The translations under genes were made by a program, and so were the position numbers. Below, piece after piece: positions 42,501 through 51,605 of a stretch of DNA of 64,000 nucleotides. The notes under the pieces are model-generated. The model saw nothing but the letters and a program-made list of their open reading frames with translations. It was not told where the DNA came from and did not search any database. The stretch comes from Crossaster papposus (taxonomy: Eukaryota > Echinodermata > Asteroidea > Velatida > Solasteridae): positions 1,550,001 through 1,614,000 of the forward strand of contig JBAIAA010000352.1 in NCBI GenBank assembly GCA_037893245.1, written 5' to 3'. Position 1 is the first letter of the stretch. The number at the start of each line of letters is the position of its first letter.

Positions 42501-44420
42501 TGTTAACTTTGTATTGTTGTTGTTGTTGTTCCAGGCGCACACCAGAAGGCCGAGATGGCCACGATTGTAATAAGGCAGTTACCTTGTTGCATTATGCCCT
42601 TCGGTATTGTAATTTCTGTGAAGTTTCATACATCATTAATGTTTATGCATTTGGCATCATTGTGCAGTCCCATGCTGCTGGCTCAATAAAATATCGCAAT
42701 GAATTTCGTTTGCATACTCTGTTTTTGTTAAGTTGTGTCGGTGTTTGAAAACCAAACTGTTTTCCATGCGTTATATGAGCGCAGCGAAGTAGCATGAAAG
42801 GGCTATTTTGTAGTCTGTACTCGGTAGGTTACCACAATTTTATATATTTAGAAATTGAATAGAATTAGAATGGAAACCAGACTAAATGGAAATATAAAAT
42901 GTACACATTACGTATGCTACGATAACCTACTATAGGCCTAATACTACTATTACTAACTGTAATACTATAGCGGTTTTAGCTTTATACTCCGTATTTATGA
43001 CGAAGTTACAGTTTCCCCTGAACATTTTTAATATTTCATTTGGAATTCATTGCCGATGTTTACAGCAAAACACACAAAATTAACTTTGGGGAATTGTTTA
43101 AATAAAACTCATTATGGTCAAGAAAGTGCGTTTTAGGGCTAAAAACAAAAATTCAAAATGACTTTGGTGAACACAAATTTCTTTAGTTCTGATTGGACAG
43201 TTGCTGCTTAATGAGATTTGTGTAGAATAACTGTTAAATTCTGTACACAAATAACTCTAAATATACGGTGACAATGGAATACAGTTTATTACTGTATAAT
43301 ATTATGAACTGTAGCGTGGAGTGCCGCGGCCTCGTGGTCTGGCGAATTGAATTTGTAATCTGTGGGCTGCGGGTTGTGGGTTCGAGTCCACCCTGGTTAC
43401 CGTGGTACGTGTGCCCTTGGGCAAGGCACTTTGTCACTCATCGCTTCTCTCCACCCAGGAGTAAATGGGTACCTGTGAGGACAGATGCTTTGCACCGAAA
43501 TGGCAGCATCGAGCTTGTATACTCCTCAGCAGAGAGCTGATGAGATGGTATTTAAAATGTTTTTATATATTGAAGCACCGCACATTATTGTTATTAAATG
43601 CAGTACATTTAGAACATTTTACAGCAACATTTTACAGTGTGATACTCACATTGAAATGTAGATGTGCTTTGGGGTTAGGCGCCAATTCAATCTTGAGCCC
43701 TTTCCAGGCCGAGGACACACCAGGCGTGACGGCCGATCCGCCCGTGTCCTCGTCGCCGTCGTTTCGCTTGGACCTCGGACTGTAGAACAGGTCGGCCTGG
43801 GAGTACATCATCGGCACCAGGCTGTACATGGACGAGGTGTGCTTAGAAGTCAGGATCTCTCGCAGGCTCTTCCGGAGTCCGCAGAAGACGGCCGAGCGTC
43901 CGACGGGGCTGCAGCAGTAGTGCTTGCTGACTTGACTCGTCCAGGGCGGTAGGGCCGACGATGCCGGTGTTGCCAGCGTGGGCAGTAGCATCGGAACGGT
44001 GATGGGATGGTACGCATGGCTTGTCAGCGGCGGTGAGCCTCCCCTGCGGTCCCTGCCCGCCCTGTGAGTTGTGTCTCTTCGCTCTCTGTCCGTCATGGCT
44101 GCACTGATAAACGCAGACACCGCCGTCTGGATAACGTGGCAACGCTCCTTTTGGCGGTAATGGTCTGTGATGCTGAGACCATTCAGTGAGCCACCGTAGC
44201 ACAACAGAGGATGCCCAACTTTTAGCTTCAGTGAGTTCGGTGAGTTCGGTAAGTTCAGTGAGTTCGGTGAGTTCAGTGAGTTCAGTGAGTTCAGTGAGTT
44301 CAGTGAGTTCAGTGAGTTCGGTAAATTTGATGAGTTCGGTGAGTTTGGTGAGTTCGGTGAGTTCGGCTCACGTGGGGAAGACTGGAGGTGGTCGGATTCG
44401 TCTTTGAAAGAGAAGTCCAT
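33352..44420 (-). CDS. Unrecognised multi-exon protein, four exons upstream of DCTPP1
   Basis: Exons 44420-43650, 36905-36822, 35080-34974 and 33586-33352 join in phase into 398 codons plus a TAA stop at 33352. I do not recognise the family. What can be seen: the N-terminus (about residues 17-70) is a run of NSP/NSL tripeptides; then a basic segment; SSMYSLVPMMYSQADLFYSP near the end of exon 1; an alpha-helical block SAVRQAVENYSGVLSSMKCH; and a basic helix KNKVRRAVKSYICNAVTHYK. The C-terminal part is acidic and Ser/Gly/Asp-rich. There is no signal peptide or membrane segment. The start at 44420 was chosen because it has a good context (CCGATGG) and begins the non-repetitive peptide MDFSFKDESDHLQ. 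Splice sites are all GT-AG. The last exon ends in CAGAGGTAAGC, where the stop TAA overlaps a strong donor, so it may instead splice into DCTPP1. Confidence 0.6.
33656..34067. mobile_element. GGTGGCCC-end inverted-repeat element (copy 3)
   Basis: It begins ACAGGGTGGCCCCTAAAAC. TTTAGCTGTAGATCC and GGTCTGGAGCTAAAA, and CTTTCGCACCGAG and CTCGGTGTAAAG, are paired arms as in 1030-1566. The right tip is cut by the next element. Confidence 0.65.
34066..34510. mobile_element. Inverted-repeat element, GTGCGTTCCACT ends, about 440 bp
   Basis: The left end CCAGGGCTGCGTTCCACTTA and the right end GAGTGGAACGCACCCCTGG pair. The interior is rich in CGTTCGC and GCGAACG motifs. Confidence 0.78.
34549..34840. 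mobile_element. AGAGTG-repeat element with a nested hairpin
   Basis: AAAAAGAGTGAATCCC and CCAAAAGAGTGCAATT flank a hairpin at 34609-34730 whose arms are TTGGGCTGGGTTCGGACGGT and CCGATCGAACCTAGCCCGA. The hairpin looks inserted in the outer repeat. A related AGAGTG-rich sequence lies at 48236-48486. Confidence 0.6.
34974..35080 (-). CDS. Exon 3 of the unrecognised gene
   Basis: Acceptor GCATGCAAACAG, donor GTAAGT. It encodes VMRLCPLLRNEVTVKNKVRR, then AVKSYICNAVTHYKR. It is basic and probably helical. Confidence 0.65.
35657..36795 (+). mobile_element. GGGATCGTATACG-family element (copy 2) split by a Harbinger-like element
   Basis: TTAAAGGGATCGTATACG at the left and CGTATACGATCCCTTTAA at the right. 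Halves 35657-35842 and 36583-36795 rejoin to the uninterrupted family sequence GAGAAGCGTTACTGCAG. Confidence 0.88.
35843..36582. mobile_element. Harbinger-like non-autonomous element, 740 bp, TTA target duplication
   Basis: The terminal repeats TACCCCCGTCACACCGGACT and AGTCCGGTGTGACGGGGTA extend over more than 35 bases, and TTA flanks both ends (35840-42 and 36583-85). The interior is far more GC-rich than its surroundings and consists of many short GGCGTCC, CCACGGCG, ACCGCGTCC and inverse units. A 3-bp TTA duplication is typical of PIF/Harbinger elements. There is no transposase frame. Confidence 0.85.
36822..36905 (-). CDS. Exon 2 of the unrecognised gene
   Basis: Acceptor GTCTTTTTAG, donor GTAAAAG; 28 whole codons encode SAVRQAVENYSGVLSSMKCH, then HMNDIITE. 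It is amphipathic and helix-like. Confidence 0.65.
36959..37437. mobile_element. Inverted-repeat element, GTGTTCGCACTGGA ends, about 475 bp
   Basis: The left end AGCCGTGTTCGCACTGGA and the right end TCCAGTGCGAACAGGGCT pair, and TAT flanks both sides. The interior has repeated GGTAAACT and AACCGAG motifs. Confidence 0.8.
37438..38317. other. Intron sequence with one GTGACCCGCT end
   Basis: ATGTGACCCGCTTTGTGAAA at 37454 is the start of a GTGACCCGCT-type element whose right end I did not find. The remaining AT-rich sequence shows no gene. Confidence 0.4.
38318..38563. mobile_element. GGGGCCAATT-family element (copy 4, full length)
   Basis: CTGGGGCCAATTTCACGG and GAAATTGGCCCCTG ends; the inner part is inverted relative to 21506 (CATGAAAATTGTCCTTGG near the left end). 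Confidence 0.88.
38564..39372. other. Intron sequence without a recognisable feature
   Basis: AT-rich; short open frames only. No repeat family was recognised apart from the flanks. Confidence 0.4.
39373..39629 (+). mobile_element. tRNA-derived SINE with a 13-bp target-site duplication
   Basis: The SINE at 39386-39616 is flanked by identical TTATCGGAATTTG at 39373-39385 and 39617-39629. The head GGCCGGTTTAGCTCAGTCGG has an intact A-box and GCAGTTCAAATCTGCC an acceptable B-box, but the anticodon stem and acceptor do not pair, so it is not a functional tRNA. The body GCATATGGGTAGCAC-type and CGTCTCAACAATTGAT are shared with 27551. Confidence 0.9.
40233..40590. mobile_element. Inverted-repeat element, CGACATCGCCA arms
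   Basis: Left CCCGGGACGCGATTTTTTTC, ACGACATCGCCACAGAACTG, GTTTTTAGCG pairs with right CGCTAAAAACCAGTTCTATG, GCGATGTCGTTT, TGCCCCCGGGA. The centre has repeated TTGACCCTAGGA units. It is preceded by a run of Cs at 40213. Confidence 0.7.
40690..40925. repeat. GTGTGAAAA-rich repeat (copy 1)
   Basis: Units of AAAGTGTGAAAA with TTTCCC-type linkers recur. A related stretch is at 51360-51600. Confidence 0.6.
40990..41210 (-). mobile_element. CGTTTGTTTATGGTGTAAAT fold-back element, dispersed copy
   Basis: It starts CGTTTGTTTATGGTGTAAAT and ends ATTTACACCATAAACAAACG, about 215 bp. Inside are AGGAGTTTCTTTTGTTCC, AATTTCCTTTGTTTGTAC and CCCCAATTCACCTTCATG, the inverse of the tandem unit at 61609-62600. 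Confidence 0.82.
41217..41665. other. Intron sequence, low information
   Basis: It includes a small inverted pair around TTACTGTAAAATAGTAAAGTA and GGCGCCAGTAATGTACTGTA. No gene was seen. Confidence 0.35.
41666..42051 (+). mobile_element. GGATACACCATTGG-family element (copy 6, near-consensus)
   Basis: TTAAAGGTATGATATACC to GGTGTATCCTACCTTTAA, including the GCGATCGCCGTCCGGCGATC hairpin. It is among the best-preserved copies. Confidence 0.9.
42183..42422 (+). mobile_element. CAGTTCGCGCC-family element (copy 8, full length)
   Basis: TTTAACCAGTTCGCGCCGG to CGCGCGAACTGGTTAA, with TTAA at both ends. Confidence 0.9.
42423..43315. other. Intron sequence without a recognisable gene
   Basis: AT-rich sequence with a short GTTGTTGTTGTTGTT run near 42516. 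I found no splice-bounded open frame that extends a neighbouring gene. Confidence 0.35.
43317..43600 (+). mobile_element. tRNA-derived SINE, GCGGCCTCGTGG head
   Basis: GTGCCGCGGCCTCGTGGTCT, B-box GTGGGTTCGAGTCC, body CCCTTGGGCAAGGCACTTTG and CTCCACCCAGGAGTAAATGG, tail GCACCGCACATTATTGTTAT. It ends 50 bases from exon 1 of the unrecognised gene. Confidence 0.8.
43650..44420 (-). CDS. Exon 1 of the unrecognised gene
   Basis: 257 codons from ATG 44420 to donor GTGAGT at 43649, with GC content far above the flanks. The reading frame is open further upstream to 44780, but that stretch reads like non-coding DNA. The segment ending LKIELAPNPKAHLHFN precedes the donor. Confidence 0.65.
44215..44375 (-). 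repeat. 9-bp coding minisatellite (Asn-Ser-Pro/Leu tripeptides)
   Basis: About 17 units of GTGAGTTCG or GTGAGTTCA on the plus strand encode NSP/NSL/NLP on the minus strand inside exon 1. The period is a multiple of three, so copy-number change keeps the frame. Confidence 0.85.
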
Positions 44421-45400
44421 CGGATAGATCGAGCCTTTTTGTTTTCTTTCTTTTTTTAATACAAACAACTCTCTTTGAGTTGGTGCTCTGAATATAGTTA
44501 CTTGAAGGTGGCAACAATCTAGCTTCACGCAAACGGATTCAAGTCTGAGTGAAATTAATGGAATTCGCCGCAAACCTATACCTACGAGTACCGTGTGCTT
44601 GAATTCACCGAAACCTTTAGAGCAGCATGCCCCGTGCTTTTTCACAGAATGCAGGGTGTTGCGAGCTTTCGTGGGTATAAATAAACCCATGGTCGTGACA
44701 GATGGTCGGTTGGCGCGCGTGCATTTCAAAATACATTTGCATAGCGTTATGAGAGATTGCTGGTATAGCATGTCCCGCATGCCTCACTGCACTGATATTA
44801 AAAGTGCAATGTAAAGTCAATTGAATCAATCAATAAAACAAATGAAGACGTGGTGCTTTTGAAACTTATGCGGTGACACAATAGGGGCATGTTCAGGTTT
44901 TGATCGGGGGGGGGGGGGGGGGGGGGGTGGACTAGCTGCAAAGAAGAGTGTGGGGAGGGGAGATTTGCTGCGATTTTGTTGGGGATGATTTGTCTAAGTA
45001 TAGACCCCGATCCACTTTAGATACTTTTACCAAAAATGCGTGCCCTGTGCTGTTGAGAATTTTTTTTACAATTTTTACAATTCGTTTCAACAAAAAGGAA
45101 CCTCTTTTCCTGCGATTTTATGCGACTGTATACCCTTTGGAAATAGGCATTCATTTTACGCATTAGTAAACGGCAGCCCTGCAGGAGCCGAATTATAATA
45201 TTGTTCGGCCACAAATGTTTTATTTAGTTTTCTCTATTAAGAAATCATTACAATTTTAAATGTCGATGACACGGGTATGCTCTTTATTAGTACGACATTA
45301 ATATTGATATCCGGTTTGAAATTAACCACCTGACTGTTAAACCCCTAAAAAATATTATAGGCATTAATTTGGGGTATGTACGTTTTAAGGTCATTGAAGC

Positions 45401-45807
45401 TTAAAGGGATCGTATACGTTTGGTAATTACTCAAACAAATTTTGGCAATAAAAACTTACTTGCCAAGAAGTACAGCAGCTTTGGATAGTATAATGCATTT
45501 AAAAAACTTTTCACTTCAAAGTACTGCGGTTATGGAAAAAGATATCACTTTTTATCCCTAAAAATTTGAATCTGAGAAGCGTTACTGCAGTGACGTTTCT
45601 CGGATTGTGAATTCCAATGCAGATTATTCTTCCTGCGTGGACATAACCGCTTCAGATTTTCGGAAATATCTCAAAATCGCTACCACCCTTTGAAATGAAA
45701 TTTGTACAGGTTAGTTGTATGGTATAGGCCTATATCTCTAACTGTTATAGGATTGAAACAAACAATGGGTTCCAATTGCATGTACCAAACGTATACGATC
45801 CCTTTAA
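45401..45807 (+). mobile_element. GGGATCGTATACG-family element (copy 3, intact)
   Basis: TTAAAGGGATCGTATACG to CGTATACGATCCCTTTAA, 407 bp, with a short TAGGCCTATATC interruption near the right end. Confidence 0.9.
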
Positions 45808-45896
45808 AAACAATCTTCTTAAAGTTATGAAAGTCCATGAATTATCCATGCATCTTTTAAATAACAATTAATTAAGACGTGTCGTGTGAACTAAAA

Positions 45897-46659
45897 TGTG
45901 ACCTGCTCCCACGAAAACGGCGTAAATTCGCGCTATACTATATTGAGTTATGATTGAAAATAGCCGATTGGACAGTAGGGATTCGTTTTGGGGGTTCAGC
46001 TGATGGGAAACCCCCGACGAACGTTACTCACATCGCTTTGTTTACCTCGTTCGTGCCGGCGTTTGTGACACTTTGTGATCGCAAATTTAGTTTTCTCAGT
46101 AACTGTTTTCGAATTGATGTCTGTAATGACCGCTAGTTTTGCTCAATATTAGATATTTGTTAAATACCCAACCCAATAAATTATATATCATTTTAAAGGG
46201 ATCGTATACGTTTTGTAATTGGAACCCACTGTTTGTTTAAATCCCGTACAGTTATAGATATATACCATAAAACTAACCTGTACAAAATTCATTTCAAAAG
46301 GTGGTAGCGATTTTGAGATGTTATGTCTACGCAGGAATAATAATCTGCATTGGAATACACAATCTGAGAAACGTCACTGCAGTATTACGCTTCTCAGATT
46401 CAAATTTTTGGGGATAAAAAGTGATATCTTTTTCCATAACCGGTATACTTCGAAGTGAAAATTTTCTAAAAATGCATTGTACTATCCAAAGCTGCTGTAC
46501 TTCTTACCAAGAAAGGTTTTTATTGCCATTAATTTTTGGAGAAATTACCAAACGTATATACGATCCCTTTAAACCTAAGAATTCAAGTAATATGAAAATA
46601 CCAATATCTCAAAATATCAAAAGGTCAACTTTACTCTGATTTCGTGGGAGCAGGCGACA
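45897..46659. mobile_element. GTGACCTGCTCC-end element with a nested GGGATCGTATACG copy
   Basis: The left end GTGACCTGCTCCCACGAAAA and the right end TTTCGTGGGAGCAGGCGAC are inverted. The inner element at 46193-46572 is in reverse orientation. The same tips occur at 58212 and 59287. Confidence 0.8.
46193..46572 (-). mobile_element. GGGATCGTATACG-family element (copy 4, nested)
   Basis: TTAAAGGGATCGTATACG to GATCCCTTTAA with the interior inverted relative to 45401. It lies only 385 bases from copy 3. Confidence 0.9.
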
Positions 46660-47099
46660 AAATACTTATTGTCTGGCCAAAAGCCGGGTGCGTGTCCTAT
46701 TGCCTTGGAGAATAATTGTCCTTTTTTTCTACACTGAGGAAAAATATAGGCCTAATTGTGTATTTTAGACTATAAGCTATAACTCACGTTCAGAGAGCTC
46801 ATGTCCCGATCACAATTGTTTACGTATAGGCCTGAACTGATAAAGAAAACTATTGTGAATTGTCCACATGCGAGTGACAAGTTCACATTCGACACAGTGA
46901 ATATCTGTGTGATATTCGTCTGTTTTTAGGTGTTGACTATGGAGTCAGCGTTCATTATACAATTGCTTTTCAGTCGTTTGAAATAGTAAACAATTCAATT
47001 TTTTTTTTTGGGGGGGGGGGGGGATTTAGGCTGTAATTTCACTAATAATCAGTGGAATGTTTTAGTACCTATTCTGCTGGTACCAACCGTGTAACTAAA

Positions 47100-47660
47100 G
47101 CCGTGTTCCCATTGGACTTTTTGTTTAGTTAACGTACCGCGACTTTTCTGTAGAAACCCAATGGGAACGCGCGGCTAACGTCCCTGTCAACGTACCGCGG
47201 CGGTGATGTAATAAGCCATTTGCGCGTGACCAGAGTTAAATTTGAATAACACCTGGTACACTGACTTGCTCATGCAGCTTGGAACAGTTTAACTTTAAAT
47301 TCTCCAGACCAAAGACGCTGCTGCTATATCACGTGATTCGGGGCAAGCCTTACGCTAGCAACCCCCAGCTCTGGAATGGTCTGGTGTCTTTTTGCCATTC
47401 TCACCCATTGTAAACAATGTATTGGTGCTGAGCGTCTCTTACGTAACTATGCAAAAGCTTGCCCCGAATCACGTGATATAGCAACAGTGTCTTTGGTCTG
47501 GAGAATTTAAAGTTAAACTGTGCCAAGCTGTACTGTGTGAACAAGTCAGTGTACCAGATATTATTTAAATTTAACTCGGGGTCACGCGCAAATTGCTTAT
47601 TCTATACCAGGCCGAAATTAAAGTGGTCGCGAAAAGTTATCGGCTGGGACGCTGAAAAGT
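47100..47660. mobile_element. Inverted-repeat element with long inner palindrome
   Basis: AGCCGTGTTCCCATTGGACT opens the region. Inside, GCCATTTGCGCGTGACC, GTTTAACTTTAAATTCTCCA, TATATCACGTGATTCGGGGC pair with GCCCCGAATCACGTGATATA, TGGAGAATTTAAAGTTAAAC, GGGTCACGCGCAAATTGC (47215-47605). The far end may be AAACACGGCTTT at 48550. Confidence 0.7.
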
Positions 47661-48235
47661 CAAATTAATGAGAACCGCCTTGTCCTGTAAAAGTACCGCG
47701 ACCACGCGCGCGTAAACTGCTTTGTCTCGGGGTGCACCACCCTAATTGAAAGGAGAATTTATACGCGAGGTCATCTGCATGAAATGTGCCCCCACAATTT
47801 CTTTAAAAAAAAGATGCCGTTTGGTGAAAGAAATGGTGGGATTGTGTAAATATAGCATAGAATCAACTCCCTGGTTTTTGAGCTTCAATCTGAGGGCAGA
47901 CTTGACAAAATTACGGTTGAAAAATGGGTCCTAATTGCCCTAGAATGTGGAGGGATGCCATGGCTGCTTTCAGGCTCGGGAAGTATCACTTTTCGGAAGG
48001 TGAGTTTCTTTTGGTGTGAATATTAAAAAATGTAATCGGCTAACCTACTAAAAATTGAAAAGAAATGGAAAGATAAAGGCCAAGACAAGATAAACCCCAG
48101 TGATGTCGGTGTGCATGAAACTTGGTCCTAAACATTGTTGATTTTACACTGTTTTTAATGGGACTTGAATTAGGCCAGTGCACCCCTCGAGGTCAAAATG
48201 TGATTGTATGCGCAACACATTCTGCTATCTCTCTG

Positions 48236-48486
48236 AATTCCAAAGAGTGGAACTAGGGACTAGAGGTTTTAGAGTGGATCTCACTCTAAATATAGATTGA
48301 AACGCACTTAAAAATGGTACCATTTCAGTGGAATTTGATTAGATTTCAGCGGAATTTGATTAGATTTTAATCTTTTTTTCGAGTGAATTAATTTCACTCT
48401 AAAACGTCTGGTTCCTAGTTTCAAACTGTGAGAGTGAATTTTCACTCGAATGGAGTGAATTTTAACTCTTTGGAAATAAGAGAGCA
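48236..48486. repeat. AGAGTG/CACTCT-rich inverted repeat
   Basis: TTCCAAAGAGTGGAACTAGG and CCTAGTTTCAAACTGTGAGA are loosely inverted, with repeated TTCACTCTAAA and TTTAGAGTGGA. No coding signal. Confidence 0.55.
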
Positions 48487-48559
48487 GTCTTACACAGATA
48501 ATAAAAAAATAGTATTAACCGCGAGGCAGCGGAATAAGCAGTCAAATTGAAACACGGCT

Positions 48560-48934
48560 TTAAAGGTATAGGATACACCATTTGCAGATACCGAAAATAT
48601 TTACTACCAAATTATTAAGAAGTATCTTACTTATCTGAAAGTAAATAAGGATTCTAGGCATCCAGCTAAATTATTGCGCTAGATATCCTGTAATTGTACC
48701 GAAATATTGAATTATATTTTAAAAGATTCGCGACCGCCGGGCGGCGATCGCGTAAAAACAAGAACAACTTCATGCATAAGAATAACTGCCCGACGCCGGT
48801 TAAAAACGAATAGTTTTTTTCTTGCTTTTTTCTCAGCATCCATGATTGTAAAACTATAGACAGATCAGTTAAACGATATTTACTATAAAATACAACCCCA
48901 AACTCCCACCCATTCATGTGTATCCTACATTTAA
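48560..48934 (-). mobile_element. GGATACACCATTGG-family element (copy 7)
   Basis: Reverse orientation, from TTAAAGGTATAGGATACACC to GTGTATCCTACATTTAA. Confidence 0.88.
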
Positions 48935-49125
48935 GGTGGGATACACCATTCGCAGATATCGACAAATTTTACTACCGAATTATTAGGAAATATCTTACTT
49001 AGTATTTTAAAGTAAATAATGATTCTAGGCATCCAGCCAAAATAATGATTGCGCTATAATCCTGTAATTGTTCCGAAATATTGAGTTTACTTTATACAAA
49101 TTAATAATTACGATCGCAGGACGGT
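48931..49125 (-). mobile_element. GGATACACCATTGG-family element (copy 8, partial, abutting copy 7)
   Basis: TTAAGGTGGGATACACCATT begins within the last TTAA of copy 7, so two copies lie head to tail and share one TTAA. The right part is lost. Confidence 0.8.
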
Positions 49126-50345
49126 TTAGTTCATTAATTGGTATTTTTCTATTGTTTACAAAAGTGCATGCACCTTTTGTTTAATTTGACTAAAAGTGAA
49201 GGAAAACTGAGCTCTTCTATATTAATTAGTAATCGAAATCTCATCTCGAAACATCTGGGACATGCTGTCTTGAACTCGTATACAATTAACAATTGAATTT
49301 TAATGTTGAGTGTGTCATTATACAAAGATTTGACCGGAACTAATTTTGTCTCGCAATTGAAATGTCCATCTGGCTTATACGCTTGCGTGCGTTTAGTTTC
49401 CGATAAAGAATTGCATTAACCCAACCTGTATGATTAAAGATGGAAATCCATTAGTATTAGCATGCAAGAAATAGTAGCCGCCCGTAATACTGAGTAATTA
49501 CAATGTTAAAAGTATATTTATTTGAATCGATTAGCATATACATTTTGTAACGACACGGCAGAGACTACTACTGACCAAGTCTACCCGCATATCTGAATGT
49601 TGACGTAAGATGCATTAAGTATGTTTATGATTAATTTATAATGTTGTTAAAGTATTGCTTGTGAGCGCTGTGATGACTAGTCTGAGAATCAGCTAGCGTG
49701 CCCCCGCCAGCTCTTCCATGTAGTTTCGCCACTGCGTCACCTCCTTGAAATATAGCCCAACCCACTCTACCCAATCTTTGTTTATTATATTGTCTTCCCC
49801 AAAACACCACACTTCTATTGAGTACCGCCACTTTCAGGAATAGTCTAGTACAAGTCTAAGATTTGGGCCTGTGTTGTAACTATGTCTTGACTTTCTCCTG
49901 GTAAAAATTGAGCAAAATCGGCAAGAAATTGACTGCAACATCATCGATTGAATTGCGCAACTCGAGAACCCAAATTTGCAACTTTCTGTCGTAACATTTT
50001 GCTCATTATAGAACGACTTGTATCACTTATACATCACCAATATTCATCAATTGTTTTAGTGTAATGCAATGAAATACAAACAATTACTGTACAAAAAAAA
50101 TCTACAAATACAATGACACACAAACAAATACAATTAATCATAAAAACTCCTTATGCCAAACATGAAGCAGAATGATGCAAATTGGGTTTTTAAGTTGCGC
50201 ATTTCAATCGGTGGTTTTGCAGCGCAAGGCTTTGCTGATTTTGTTTAAATTTGATCAGGAGATAGCAAAGTCTGTACATATACATACACAATGTACCATT
50301 ATACAAACCGCATACCACGGCCAAAGTACTACATGTATTAATAAT
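49126..50345. other. Intergenic sequence between divergent genes, no gene recognised
   Basis: AT-rich; only short open frames. This is part of the 8.2-kb gap between the unrecognised minus-strand gene and PLPP, so the 5' ends of both may lie here, but no clear promoter motif was seen. Confidence 0.35.
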
Positions 50346-50348
50346 AAC

Positions 50349-50564
50349 CAGGGATGTGGTCAAGTCCATCACAAGTCCCTGCAAGTCCCTGCAAGTCCCT
50401 GCAAGTCCCTGTAAGTTCCTTTAAGTCCATCACAAGTCCTCCAGCTCCAATTCAAATCACAAGCTATTCAAATGAGCTTCGACAAAAGCTTTATGAAAGG
50501 ACTTGTGACTGGACTTGTGAAAGGACTTGTGCAAGGACTTGCAGGAACTCGAATACAACTCTGA
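50349..50564. mobile_element. CAGGGATGTAGTCGAGTCC-family element (copy 3)
   Basis: CAGGGATGTGGTCAAGTCC followed by four AAGTCCCTGC units and an AGTTCC variant; the right end GGAACTCGAATACAACTCTG is more diverged. Confidence 0.82.
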
Positions 50565-50617
50565 TAATAACTGCACATTCCCCCATTTCTGAAGGTGCAA
50601 CTTGTATACAAACTGGA

Positions 50618-51069
50618 TACCTAGAATCATAATTTACTTTCAAAAGTAAGATATTGTTTTTTAATTCGGTAGTAAACAAAATCAATATCTAATGGTGTAT
50701 TGAATTATTATAAATGGGTCGATTTGGGGGTTGTATTTTATAGTAAATATCGTTTAACTGACCTTTCCCGAAGTTTTACAATCATGGATCCCAAGAAAAG
50801 CAAGGCAAAAGGCATTCGTTTTAACCGGCGTCGGGCAGTGGTTTTTATGTTGTTCTTGTGGTGTTTTTTTTGCGATCATCCATCTACCGTTCGGCGATCG
50901 CGAATTTTTCAAAATAAAATTCAATTTTTAGGAACAATTACAGGATATTTAGCGCAATCATTTAGCTGGATGCCTAGAATCATTATTTACTTTTATATAA
51001 GTAAGATACTTCTTAATAATTCAGTAGTAAATATTTTCGATATCTGCAAATGGTGTATCCTACCTTTAA
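50618..51069 (+). mobile_element. Composite of two GGATACACCATTGG-family copies
   Basis: The 3' end of one copy (ATACCTAGAATCATAATTTA to AATCTAATGGTGTAT) is fused directly to a second copy lacking its 5' tip (TGAATTATTATAAATGGGTC to TCCTACCTTTAA). Confidence 0.8.
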
Positions 51070-51099
51070 GTTTAAGTACCCAAAAATACACGCGAGGCT

Positions 51100-51225
51100 T
51101 ACCCCCCCCCCCCCCCCTTAGTCCTAGGTCTATAATTTGTCAGGGTTTTACTGTTTCTGCCAGTGTCCGGACTACAACAATTAGGAACGTTTTGTTAATG
51201 CTGTCACCCCCCCCCCCCCCCCACA
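51100..51225. repeat. Two long C runs
   Basis: Runs of C at 51100-51117 and 51207-51222. Copy length is likely to be variable or misassembled. Confidence 0.7.
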
Positions 51226-51359
51226 CACATTTCACTGTCGGTACAAATGTTTTTGGAGGTACCTTTGAATTAAACATCGACGAAACAAAGTCCGCCCACG
51301 TTTAAGTTATATGCTTGACAATGATTCTGTTTGTGCATATTACAGTACAGTGCAATACT

Positions 51360-51605
51360 TGAAAGTTTACACTGATAATGAAATTTTGTGAAAAGTGGGA
51401 CAATATTATTGTGGGAGAAAAAGTGAAAATGGTTTCCCAAGTGTGAAAAAAAAGGCTATAGGTGTGAAAATGCCAGAATTCGCACTTGCTTAAAAAAAAG
51501 TGAAAAAAATTCCCTGCACTGCGAATGGGAATAGAACATTTTTTGAAAAGGTATGCGTGATTCCACTTGTGTGAAAAGGTGTGAAATAAATTCCCATTTT
51601 AAGGG
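51360..51605. repeat. GTGTGAAAA-rich repeat (copy 2)
   Basis: AGTGAAAATGGTTTCCCAAG, GTGTGAAAAAAAAGG and CACTGCGAATGGGAATAGAA parallel 40690-40925. Confidence 0.6.

Noticed and set aside
44421-44780. Upstream extension of exon 1 of the unrecognised gene to Met at 44780
   Set aside because: The frame is open, but composition and sequence resemble non-coding DNA, and the ATG at 44420 has a better context.
44905-44930. Long G or C runs (also 20280, 39908, 40213, 47010, 51100, 51207) as regulatory G-quadruplex sites
   Set aside because: They are single homopolymer runs without regular loops and may be sequencing or assembly artefacts.
50700-51305. 201-residue plus-strand open frame
   Set aside because: It lies in a GGATACACCATTGG-family element and a C run; the same translation occurs in pieces at other copies (41721, 31083).
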